A DNA stretch of 64,000 nt from the NCBI GenBank assembly GCA_004554245.1, contig SFND01000005.1, positions 1 to 64,000 on the forward strand, given 5' to 3'. The notes beneath the pieces are model-generated. The model saw nothing but the letters and a program-made list of their open reading frames with translations. It ran no database searches and was not told where the DNA came from. The DNA is from Oribacterium sp. GTDB lineage: Bacteria; Bacillota; Clostridia; Lachnospirales; Lachnospiraceae. A program made the position numbers and the translations under genes. Positions 50,578-58,220 of this stretch are shown here, piece after piece; positions within the stretch are counted from its first letter, which is position 1, and every line of letters starts with the position of its first letter.

Positions 50578-51192
50578 TTACGCGGCGAGCACCTGCTGGA
50601 TATCGCGGCGGCGCAGGATGCCGGCGAGGGTGAGCACCACGGCAATCTGAATCGGTGCGGTGACCGCCGCCTGCATGACTCTCGTCGTGAGGAGGCCGGT
50701 GAAGCTGGAGCCGTAGAGGATGGAGATCCAGAGTGTGTTCATAAGAAGGCTCAGTACCAGCTGATTAAAGAGCACCGCGAAGGTCGCACGAATCGGCAGC
50801 GGAAGCGCGGCGTTCAGCACCGAGGCTGCAGCGGCATCCAGTGCGGAATCGGCAGCGCCATCTGCGTGCGGGTCGACGGCATTGGCGTCGGACACATGAA
50901 GCGGCTTCCGGTACAGCGCGAGGCCGAAGGACAGGCCCATGAGCACCTGGGTCAGCGTGAAGCCCGGGAAGTAGGAGCCGGTCGGGAACGCGATGGCACC
51001 GATCATATCGCCGAGACCACCGACGAGGGCAGCGGCTACCGGACCGTGCACGACCGCGGCGATGACGAGCGCTACGAAGCCGAAGCCGATGCGGACGTTC
51101 CATGCGCTGAAGGAACAGAATCTTGTCAGAACGATCTGGAGAGCGACAAGAACTGAAAGGGATACGATGGTTTTTGTAGTGAATTTCTGCAT
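50578..51192 (-). CDS. folT: ECF transporter folate-binding S component
   Basis: A 204-aa membrane protein with about six helices, the folate-specific S component of an energy-coupling-factor transporter. The N-terminal half has VALQIVLTRFCSFSAWNVRI, then GFGFVALVIAAVVHGPVAAA and GLGDMIGAIAFPTGSYFPGF, all FolT-like. A roughly 35-aa Ala/Asp-rich insert (about residues 99-133, containing DANAVDPHADGA) extends a loop. The THF riboswitch upstream fixes the substrate as a folate. The shared EcfAA'T module is not in the window. GGAGG precedes the start but lies inside the regulatory hairpin. Confidence 0.93.
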   Translation of the reverse strand: MQKFTTKTIVSLSVLVALQIVLTRFCSFSAWNVRIGFGFVALVIAAVVHGPVAAALVGGLGDMIGAIAFPTGSYFPGFTLTQVLMGLSFGLALYRKPLHVSDANAVDPHADGAADSALDAAAASVLNAALPLPIRATFAVLFNQLVLSLLMNTLWISILYGSSFTGLLTTRVMQAAVTAPIQIAVVLTLAGILRRRDIQQVLAA

Positions 51193-51194
51193 AA

Positions 51195-51349
51195 AAATAC
51201 CTCCTTTGCAGCCCCTGACTACAAAGAAGGTTAGCGTCTAATCTTCACTGCAGCGGGATGCGACACCCGAACCGCGCCGGAAAACCGGCTTCGTCCTCCC
51301 GACAAACTCCCCGTTCGGAAGGCACTGTACGCTCGTGCGTCTACTCTGC
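51195..51349 (-). promoter_or_regulatory. Tetrahydrofolate riboswitch with SD-sequestering hairpin
   Basis: On the minus strand the aptamer runs from GCAGAGTAG (51341-51349) to GCATCCCGCTGC (51250-51261). The order GAGTAG, GGGGAGTTTGTC, ACGAAGCC, GGCGCGGTT and GCATCC matches THF-I riboswitches. Downstream, ACCTTCTTTGTAG pairs over 13 positions with the strand that contains AAAGGAGG, so the ribosome-binding site of folT is hidden when the hairpin forms. Control is therefore probably translational. Confidence 0.85.
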
Positions 51350-51376
51350 GAAACATGTTGTGTTACTTACATAAAA

Positions 51377-51405
51377 ACTATAGAACAGATTGGTGGGCGC
51401 GTAAA
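51377..51405 (-). promoter_or_regulatory. Promoter of folT
   Basis: On the minus strand TTTACG (51400-51405), a 17-nt spacer and TATAGT (51377-51382). It ends about 28 bp before the riboswitch. Confidence 0.6.
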
Positions 51406-51460
51406 GTGGATATTTCAACAGCTTTCTGTTAAAATATATACTAATTTTTGTGACAGTTTG

Positions 51461-51540
51461 GGCAGGGGCCGGAGAGTCTGGAACTAAAGCACGAACTCTT
51501 CGTATGGCGTCGGTTCCCGGCTCTCCGGCCTCCGCCTGCC
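51461..51540 (+). repeat. Inverted repeat related to the hairpin family
   Basis: GGCAGGGGCCGGAGAG pairs with CTCTCCGGCCTCCGCCTGCC, leaving a small bulge. The centre differs from the 217-bp elements, though the stem style and position ahead of a gene are similar. An inner GAACTAAAGCACGAACTCTT holds a small dyad. Confidence 0.5.
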
Positions 51541-51572
51541 ACTTCGCTTGTGTTTTATGTATAGGAGAACAA

Positions 51573-52670
51573 ATGGCATTTCGTGATGAGCTACAGAAGG
51601 AAAAGAAGAAGCTGAGCCGCCTGAGTTTCGGCGAGAAGCTGCAGTATATTTTCGACTATTATAAGTTCTGGATTCTCGGCGTGGTGGTGCTGGTCGGGCT
51701 CGTGTGGTCGGTCGGCTCGACGATCCTCCACAACAAGCCGACGGGCTTCTATGCGATGCTGCTCAATGCCGGCGGCCAGGACCTGAGCGGTCAGGCGGAT
51801 GAAGCCGCAGGGGAAGCATTCGCCGAGGCGGCAGGGCTCGATGACGAGAAGCAGAAGATTCTTGTCGACACCTCTGCGACCTTCAATCCGAACGACCAGA
51901 GTCAGTTTTCGATGGCGCAGAATGCGAAGATCGCGGCGCTCTACCAGTCGCACGAGATCGATGTGATGGTCGCGGACCCGGGCGTCTTCACCTACTACGC
52001 GCTGAACGGCTCCTTCGTCGATCTCCGCGATGTGCTGGACGACGAGACCCTCGCGGTGTATGAGGCCGCCGGGCAGGTTTACTATATCGACCAGCATGTG
52101 CAGGAGCTGCTCGACCAGACGGACTACGGCGATCTCGAGGAGATGAGCCTCGGCGCCGACGAAACCATCGCGAACAGCGACACGCTTCGAAAGCCGGACG
52201 TCTCTTCGGAAGCCGGTGCGGAGACCAGCGCGGCCGCCGCTGCGGATGCGCAGCCGGCAGTTGCCGAGGAAGCGTCCGGAAATCAGACAGAGGCGGAGCA
52301 GAGCAGCAGCGCCACTGCAGGCGATACTCGGCTGGCGTCTGAAGCGGATATCGAAAGCGAGGCAGGCGTAGAGCAGAGCACTGGCGCGGCAGCATCTGGA
52401 AATACGACCGCAGAGACCCTCGACGAGATGTCCGCGTTTGCGGCGAACCTCATGGGCCTCGCGACCGTGCAGCCGCGCGAGGAGTTCGTGATGCCGGACC
52501 CGGCGAAGATGCAGAAGCCGATTCCGGTCGGCATCGTCCTCACGGGTGCTCCATGGCTCGCGGAAAACGCACTGTATCAGAAAACTACGCCGATTTTCGG
52601 CTTCGCCGTAAAGTCAGAGCGACAGGACGCCGCGAAGAGCTTCCTTCAGTTCTTGGAAGCGAAGTCGTAA
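51573..52670 (+). CDS. Membrane-anchored protein of unknown function
   Basis: A 365-aa protein with a Lys-rich N-terminus (KEKKKLSRLSFGEKLQYIFD), one membrane helix at about 31-50 and an extracellular remainder. The segment to residue 185 resembles substrate-binding-protein-like domains of Lachnospiraceae membrane proteins (MAQNAKIAALYQSHEIDVMV). Residues about 200-290 are a long Ala/Ser/Glu/Thr-rich low-complexity stretch. A conserved C-terminus follows (PIPVGIVLTGAPWLAENALY). AGGAGA precedes the ATG. I cannot assign a function. Confidence 0.65.
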   Translation: MAFRDELQKEKKKLSRLSFGEKLQYIFDYYKFWILGVVVLVGLVWSVGSTILHNKPTGFYAMLLNAGGQDLSGQADEAAGEAFAEAAGLDDEKQKILVDTSATFNPNDQSQFSMAQNAKIAALYQSHEIDVMVADPGVFTYYALNGSFVDLRDVLDDETLAVYEAAGQVYYIDQHVQELLDQTDYGDLEEMSLGADETIANSDTLRKPDVSSEAGAETSAAAAADAQPAVAEEASGNQTEAEQSSSATAGDTRLASEADIESEAGVEQSTGAAASGNTTAETLDEMSAFAANLMGLATVQPREEFVMPDPAKMQKPIPVGIVLTGAPWLAENALYQKTTPIFGFAVKSERQDAAKSFLQFLEAKS

Positions 52671-52698
52671 AAGAAGCGCAATATAACACTCAGAATAT

Positions 52699-52740
52699 AA
52701 GGGGTGCATCAGAAACTTCATTCTGATGCGCCCCTTCAGT
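52699..52740. terminator. Bidirectional terminator
   Basis: AAGGGGTGCATCAGAA (52699-52714) pairs with 52721-52736 (one G-U pair) and sits between converging genes. A T-rich run follows a few bases later. Confidence 0.75.
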
Positions 52741-52797
52741 CGTTTTTCAGTCTTCACTATAGTAAATCCGGATGATGCCTTTATTTTTCAGACCCCG

Positions 52798-54054
52798 CTA
52801 TTGTGCCAGCGTCCCGTTTTTCTCGAAGTATTCGAGCATAAGGTCTGTCACGTGCCCGTAGCTACGGACGCCGGACGTCTGTCCCTGCATCTTCAGGTAG
52901 GCGTCGTTCAGCTGCTCGTGCGCTTCGGCCGGCTTTCCCTCGAACTGCTGCCAGTAGGCGTTGTTGTAGAGCATGTCCTGGCGGGTGCGCGCATTGATCC
53001 GGCTATACAGCGTGGCGAAGGCGGTGCTGTCGATCCGGGCGAGTGCATTGCCCGCGTATACCCAGGCGGAGACATAGCCGGAATAGTTGAAGTAGAGATC
53101 GTCCGCGCCGATCGTCGCCAGCACGCCGATGAAGTTCGCTTCCTCCTCCTGCATGTAGCCGCGGAGGTGGGAGAGCTCGTGGCAGATGGTGAACGGGATG
53201 TCGTAGTAGGCGATATCGCGGTTGTAGTTTGCTTCGACGGTGAACGGCGAGTAGACGCCGGTGGTCTGCTGGACGCTGAGGATCCAGGTGTTGAGGATCG
53301 GCTTCGGGTACGGGTAGTGGCCCGACAGGCGGCGGTAGCGCTGGCCGAGCTTCTCCATCGCGCGCTGCCCCGTGCGTCCCGCGTGCCACAGCCAGGCGGC
53401 GGACGGCTTCGGCGTCTCCGAGGTCTGGCCAATGCAGACGCCCTCGACCTGGATGGTGGTCGCAGCGAGCTGCGCCTCAGTGTCGTTGATTTCCGTGACG
53501 AGGTAGTCGCAGAGCGCGATGAGGTCCGCTTCGTCGTAGACCGTGCCGTGCGCGTCGATCGTTACGCTGAGGCCGGCCTCCTCAGAGAAGCTCGTGCGGT
53601 GGTAGTTGATGCCGCAGAGGAAGACGTAGAGCACGAGCAGCGTGGACAGGATGAGGAAGAGGTGGCCGAGGAAGCGGCGCAGCGGGCGGGCGACGGCGGC
53701 GAGAAGATGCGTCTGGGCATCCTGCGATATGCGTGCAGAATGCACGCAAGCTGCGCCCACACGGAGGGCACGGCACAGCTGCTTCGCGAAATCGAAGAGC
53801 ACGAAAAGAATCGTCGCGTAGAGCAGCAGCTCCACCACGGAGAAGGGCAGCAGGCCCATTACGGAGCCGATGCCGAGACTCAGCACGCGATACACGTAGT
53901 GGGAGTACGCATCCGCGAACGCGGATGAGCGGACCGCCAGCTGATTCGCGGCGAGCGCCAGCAGATCGAGGAGCAGCACGAGCAGGTAGACACGCTGCGA
54001 GTGAGATGGTATGGCGGCACTGGTTTTGGTTTTGATGATATGAAAGTTAAACAT
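52798..54054 (-). CDS. DUF3810 membrane metallopeptidase-like protein
   Basis: A 418-aa protein with three N-terminal membrane helices (about 22-40, 70-92, 128-150) and a large external domain typical of DUF3810. The zinc motif is HELSH (His292, Glu293, His296) in ICHELSHLRGYMQEEEANF, with the downstream EEEANF as third-ligand candidate. TTGVYSPFTVEANYNRDI is also family-typical. The substrate is not known. No ribosome-binding site is convincing before the first ATG; a weak GAG is present. It is convergent with the preceding membrane protein gene. Confidence 0.82.
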   Translation of the reverse strand: MFNFHIIKTKTSAAIPSHSQRVYLLVLLLDLLALAANQLAVRSSAFADAYSHYVYRVLSLGIGSVMGLLPFSVVELLLYATILFVLFDFAKQLCRALRVGAACVHSARISQDAQTHLLAAVARPLRRFLGHLFLILSTLLVLYVFLCGINYHRTSFSEEAGLSVTIDAHGTVYDEADLIALCDYLVTEINDTEAQLAATTIQVEGVCIGQTSETPKPSAAWLWHAGRTGQRAMEKLGQRYRRLSGHYPYPKPILNTWILSVQQTTGVYSPFTVEANYNRDIAYYDIPFTICHELSHLRGYMQEEEANFIGVLATIGADDLYFNYSGYVSAWVYAGNALARIDSTAFATLYSRINARTRQDMLYNNAYWQQFEGKPAEAHEQLNDAYLKMQGQTSGVRSYGHVTDLMLEYFEKNGTLAQ

Positions 54055-54156
54055 CGAAACTTCTCCATTTAACCCTGCTTACGCAGGAACATAATATAGA
54101 CGTTACTGTTTAAACACAGATAAGTCAAGGCTGGCATGGCTGCCGTCCGCCGAGCC

Positions 54157-54187
54157 ACGAGTGAACAGTAAGTTACTGTTCACTCGT
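54157..54187. repeat. 31-bp perfect palindrome
   Basis: ACGAGTGAACAGTAA (54157-54171), one G, and the perfect complement (54173-54187). There is no T-tract. Directly after it (about 54195-54262) is a relic of the hairpin family with TCTCGGAGTACTGTGCCTCC and a GATGGGCGG/CCGCCCATC stem. Confidence 0.6.
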
Positions 54188-54274
54188 TAACTGGATTCAG
54201 GCAGGAGCTGGATGGGCGGTCTCGGAGTACTGTGCCTCCGTTACCGCCCATCCGCAGCCCCTGACCAACGTTCC

Positions 54275-54676
54275 TATCCAATATGGTTTGATTATAAAAA
54301 TACTGGATATGTTTTTTGACTGTAAGCATGACAGGCGGCTGCAAAATATCCACTATTAGGCGATTTCAAAAATACTTGATACGAAAAGCCTTATTTCCTA
54401 AGAGGAATCCGGACTCGCGTATCCAGCATTTAAAAAAAGATGGTTTATTGGATATTTGGCGAAAGAAACTCTTCTCTGAAGTCAGAAATACATATCTACT
54501 ATTTTAAAAAGCGAGGATTATTTGATAGTATGCTTTTATGCGTATGCCTGATTTCGCAGAAAACTATCCAATAAGTGCCCTATTTGAAAATCTTGGATAG
54601 TTTAGCTCCGTACACAAAAATGATAGATGTTGCTAAAATTATCCACGATTTCGAAATCAACCGGTTATTGGATAGT
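54275..54676. repeat. AT-rich array of TATCCAATA-type words, copy B
   Basis: About 400 bp of A+T-rich DNA with TATCCAATA/TATTGGATA words in both orientations (around 54275, 54440, 54564, 54591, 54664). Near its end a block from ATCCACGATTTCGAAATC to GTTATTGGAT also occurs in copy A (14529-14562). No plausible gene inside. It lies between the DUF3810 gene and the carboxypeptidase promoter. Confidence 0.6.
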
Positions 54677-54789
54677 GCCATCCATCTTCATCTATTTCAC
54701 CCGGTTCCTAAGTGAAAATTTCCGGGTCCCTCGCCTGCCTGAACAGTAGCAGTCCCACATCTGTCAGATTATTTTAAAAAAATTGACCA

Positions 54790-54818
54790 TTCACATGAAA
54801 AAGCGAATTCGGTATAAT
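54790..54818 (+). promoter_or_regulatory. Promoter of the carboxypeptidase gene
   Basis: TTCACA at 54790-54795, a 17-nt spacer and TATAAT at 54813-54818, 52 bp before the start codon. Confidence 0.75.
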
Positions 54819-54869
54819 CAGAAAGTTGAGTAAAAATCAGTTTTCTTATAATCGAGGAGACAATACATT

Positions 54870-56396
54870 ATGATAAAGAAGAAATCCGTCGTCGCGGCTG
54901 CGGCGGCGATGTCAAATAGGAGATCCGTCGTCGCGGCTGCGATGGCGATGTCAATGATGGCGAGCCTCAGCACGACGGCGTATGCTGGGACGATCGCGTC
55001 GGGCGTGACGCCGATCGTGGCGAGTGCGGAGACCAGTGGCGCAAACTACAGTACGGGGGCGACCGGCACGAGTGGCAGCGAAAGCAGCACGGGGATCGTC
55101 GAAGCGACGGGCGCACTGGAGGGCACGACGGCCAGCACCGGCAGCACGAATCAGAGTGGTACGACGCAGGCGACGATCGGTGGTGGGGAGGCAGCGAGCT
55201 CTGAAACCCTGGCGTCGGTCAATGCATCCACGATGCAGGCGATCACGTCGGCGAGTGGGACAAGCTCGAACCAGGCGCTGGTGAGCAACAGTGCCAGCAC
55301 ACCGGCCGACAGTATCGGCATGACGAGCTTCGGACCGACGGTCCCTGGCGCAGCGGGCAGCAGCACCGGCAGTCTCAATCAGCTGTTCGGCGGCGGCACA
55401 TCGACCAGCGGCAGCTCCAATGTCCTGAATGCACTCAGTACCGTACCGCTCCCGGCAGGCTACTACTGCAGCAACGTCGGCACCTATACATACCAGGAGA
55501 TGCAGGTCGACCTCAATAGCCTGAAGGCGACCTATCCGAAGATGCAGATGGATGTCCTCGGGAACACCATCGACGGACGGCAGCTCTACCACGTGGTGGT
55601 CGGAAAACCGTCCGCCCCGCATAAGATCCTCGTGCACGGCGGCATTCACGCACGTGAGTACATCAGCTCCCAGCTCGTGATGCGGGAAATCGTGGCGCTG
55701 CTGGAGATGCAGCAGAACAACTTGCTCTACCATGGTCAGTCCGTCGCGACGCTGCTCCAGAACACCTGCATTCACTTCGTACCGATGGTGAACCCGGACG
55801 GCATCACCCTCGTACAGGGCGGTGTCGACGCGCTGAATACGCAGGCGGCGAAGACGATGGTCATGAGCATGGCCGCGCAGGATCAGGTGACGGACCTCGC
55901 CACCTACCTTCGCAAGTGGAAGAACAACATCAACGGTGTCAACCTGAATCGTAACTTCGACGCGTTCTGGCAGGAGGCGACCCCGAAGGTCGATCACCCG
56001 TCGAACATGTTCTATAAGGGCACGGGGCCGGAGAGTGAGGTTGAGTCGAAGGCGCTCGCGAACCTCTGCCGACAGCTTAGGCCGGACTACACGATCAGCT
56101 ACCACACACAGGGCCGCGTGATCTACTGGTATTTCGGCGAGACCGGAAACTATAAGGCGAAGGGGCAGTATCTGGCCAATGTCGTCCATCAGAACACAGG
56201 GTATACCATCTCGAATACCTGGTCACAGACGGACGCCGCGGGCTTCAAGGACTGGGCCGTACAGAAGCTCGATATCCCATCCGTGACGATCGAGCTCGGC
56301 CGTGGCACCTCGCCGGTGGACGAGTCGCAGATCACCCAGATGTGGATCGAGAACGACGGCATCCTGCCGGATCTCCTCGTCGGCCTCGGCGCATAA
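54870..56396 (+). CDS. Secreted M14 zinc carboxypeptidase
   Basis: A 508-aa exported protein. The N-terminus is a signal peptide ending near TTAYAG, in which a block (RSVVAAAMAMS/KSVVAAAAAMS) is duplicated. Residues about 40-195 are a Ser/Thr/Gly/Ala-rich linker. The peptidase domain follows: zinc ligands His260 and Glu263 in HGGIHAREYIS and His412 in ISYHTQG, substrate contacts in VNLNRNFDAFW, and catalytic Glu475 in SVTIELGRGTSP. It probably trims peptides or peptidoglycan outside the cell. GAGGAG lies ahead of the ATG, and two terminators follow. Confidence 0.9.
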   Translation: MIKKKSVVAAAAAMSNRRSVVAAAMAMSMMASLSTTAYAGTIASGVTPIVASAETSGANYSTGATGTSGSESSTGIVEATGALEGTTASTGSTNQSGTTQATIGGGEAASSETLASVNASTMQAITSASGTSSNQALVSNSASTPADSIGMTSFGPTVPGAAGSSTGSLNQLFGGGTSTSGSSNVLNALSTVPLPAGYYCSNVGTYTYQEMQVDLNSLKATYPKMQMDVLGNTIDGRQLYHVVVGKPSAPHKILVHGGIHAREYISSQLVMREIVALLEMQQNNLLYHGQSVATLLQNTCIHFVPMVNPDGITLVQGGVDALNTQAAKTMVMSMAAQDQVTDLATYLRKWKNNINGVNLNRNFDAFWQEATPKVDHPSNMFYKGTGPESEVESKALANLCRQLRPDYTISYHTQGRVIYWYFGETGNYKAKGQYLANVVHQNTGYTISNTWSQTDAAGFKDWAVQKLDIPSVTIELGRGTSPVDESQITQMWIENDGILPDLLVGLGA

Positions 56397-56420
56397 AATT
56401 TAAGTTTTCATCATAGAAAA

Positions 56421-56505
56421 GGAGGGCGGACGCCGAAAGCGTCCGCCCTCCGTGTTTTCTTTAGCATAAGTTCAGCCGGGTGGATTTTCACCCGGCTGAT
56501 TTTTT
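56421..56505 (+). terminator. Two tandem terminators after the carboxypeptidase gene
   Basis: The first is GGAGGGCGGACGC (56421-56433), loop CGAAA and its complement, then GTGTTTTCTTT. The second is TCAGCCGGGTG (56472-56482), loop GATTTT and its complement, then six T. Confidence 0.88.
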
Positions 56506-56606
56506 GCAGACACTTTAAGCGTCGAATATGGCCATCAGTCTACGGAATAGGGAGAAGATACAGTGTTCAGGTTCTATAGGCTGTAAAGATAAGACAATTC
56601 ATATGC

Positions 56607-57920
56607 TCACCCCATGAGTCCTCTCCGGTCGCGAAGGACGGCGAGGATCGAGAGCGCGAGCATGATACCGACGGTGAGGACGACGGTGACCATCGCGCCG
56701 GCGATGCCGACGTGATCCGCGAGGATGCCGATGATCTGTGGGACGAGGATGCCGCCGATGGCGCTGATGCCGGTGAGGAGCGAGAGGCCCATGGTGGAGC
56801 CTTCGATGATCGGGCCGGCGGCTGCGACGGTGGTCGGGTAGATGGCACTCATGCCGAGACCGAGTACGGCGATGATGATGGCCGCCATCGTCGCGGTGTG
56901 GGTGTTCACGAGGAGCACGATCGCGACGAAATCGATGAGGGCGCTCACGAGGATGATCTGAAGCTTATTCACATTCTGGAAGAACTGCGCGGTACCCACG
57001 CGACCGGCCATCATCATGACCCAGGTGACGGATACCATCGCGGTGGCGAGCGCGCTCGTCATGACCCCAGTGTCCTTCAGGTAAGTGACGAACCAGCCGT
57101 TCACGGTGTTCTCGAAGCCGACGTACATGAACATGATGAAGGTGATGATCAGGAAGCTGCGGTTCGTGAGCAGTGCCTGAAGATTCGGCGCGCCGGCAGG
57201 CTGTCCCTGCTCAATGCATCCGGCGTCACTGCCGTCACCACCCTGCGCTGCATCGGCAGCCGGGTTCGGCATGGTGCCTTCCGGTTTCGCTGTGCTGCAG
57301 CCATCTGCGTGGTGGTCGCCTGCATTGGCCGTGGACGGCTGCGGCTCCTCGAGCATCCGGTAGTCCATGGTCCAGTAGTTCAGCGGGAAGATCGCGCCGG
57401 AGACGCAGAGGATGTACATGATGATGCGCCACGGGAAGCCGAGGGCGAGGAGCGCGGCCATGATGAAGGGACTCGCGAAGGCTCCGACAGCGAAGGTGGT
57501 GTGCAGGATGTTCAGGTACTTCGTCGAGCTGTTTGTCGCGACGTTCATCGCGAGGTTGTTGATAATCGTGACGGTGCCCTTCGTGATGCCGAGGACGAAC
57601 ACCAGTAGGTACATGAAGGCGACCGGCGGGTGGATCGTCAGTAGCAACATGACGATCGGCGAGAGGCTGGTGATGGCGACCACGACCACGCGATGCGAGA
57701 AGTGGCGCTTCGCGAGCGGATAGATGATGGAGGCGCAGAAATTGCCGATCGCGAGGATGCTGATCAGGCCGCCTGCGACCGCGTAGTTCAGCTGCTCCTC
57801 CTCGATGAGATGCGGCAGGATCGCACCGAAAATCGTGATGACCGCACCGCTCAGGATGTAGCCGAGGTAGAGGTGGTTCAGCACCCGCCATTTGAGTTCC
57901 TTTGTGATTTCCATATTCAT
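56607..57920 (-). CDS. MFS transporter
   Basis: A 437-aa major facilitator with 12 predicted helices. The first half has YILSGAVITIFGAILPHLIE and LGITKGTVTIINNLAMNVAT. The second half begins at LLTNRSFLIITFIMFMYVGF, with VNGWFVTYLKDTG like fucose/sugar-type permeases. The central loop (about residues 197-260) is a Pro/Ala/Asp/Gly-rich insert with TANAGDHHADGC, whose DNA (57305-57345) resembles the insert in folT. Sugar or organic-acid uptake is possible; the substrate is undetermined. GAGG lies close to the first ATG. Confidence 0.85.
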   Translation of the reverse strand: MNMEITKELKWRVLNHLYLGYILSGAVITIFGAILPHLIEEEQLNYAVAGGLISILAIGNFCASIIYPLAKRHFSHRVVVVAITSLSPIVMLLLTIHPPVAFMYLLVFVLGITKGTVTIINNLAMNVATNSSTKYLNILHTTFAVGAFASPFIMAALLALGFPWRIIMYILCVSGAIFPLNYWTMDYRMLEEPQPSTANAGDHHADGCSTAKPEGTMPNPAADAAQGGDGSDAGCIEQGQPAGAPNLQALLTNRSFLIITFIMFMYVGFENTVNGWFVTYLKDTGVMTSALATAMVSVTWVMMMAGRVGTAQFFQNVNKLQIILVSALIDFVAIVLLVNTHTATMAAIIIAVLGLGMSAIYPTTVAAAGPIIEGSTMGLSLLTGISAIGGILVPQIIGILADHVGIAGAMVTVVLTVGIMLALSILAVLRDRRGLMG

Positions 57921-58040
57921 AAACCTCGTTTCAAAAATTCACATTTAGAATCAGTTTAGCACACTTCCCGGAAAAAACCGAATTGCAGGCAGGCGAATGA
58001 GGAAAAAGCAGCCGGACTAAGAGTAACAGTTCTGCCTACT

Positions 58041-58182
58041 CAGAAAAATGTGTTAAATCTTATTGTATTGATCTGGAAAAATGTGTATAGTTCAAGTGAA
58101 TAATTCAGAAAAATGTGCGTAATTCGACTTGAAAACGCAGAAAAATGTGTGAATGTTGCTTCGATAATTGCAGAAAAATGTG
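58041..58182. repeat. Five phased CAGAAAAATGTG repeats
   Basis: CAGAAAAATGTG occurs at 58041, 58106, 58138 and 58171, with a one-base variant (TGGAAAAATGTG) at 58074. The period is 33, 32, 32 and 33 bp, close to three turns of DNA. The spacers (20-21 nt) are unrelated and AT-rich. The array ends 38 bp ahead of the ATPase gene at 58221. The repeats are too short for CRISPR; a phased protein-binding array is more likely. Confidence 0.8.
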
Positions 58183-58220
58183 CTACAACAGTGTGAGATT
58201 CAGGAAGGACGGTGATTCTC

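Noticed and set aside
58041-58182. CRISPR-like array of five repeats
   Set aside because: Repeats are only 12 bp, spacers 20-21 nt, there are no cas genes, and the array abuts a promoter region; phased binding sites fit better.
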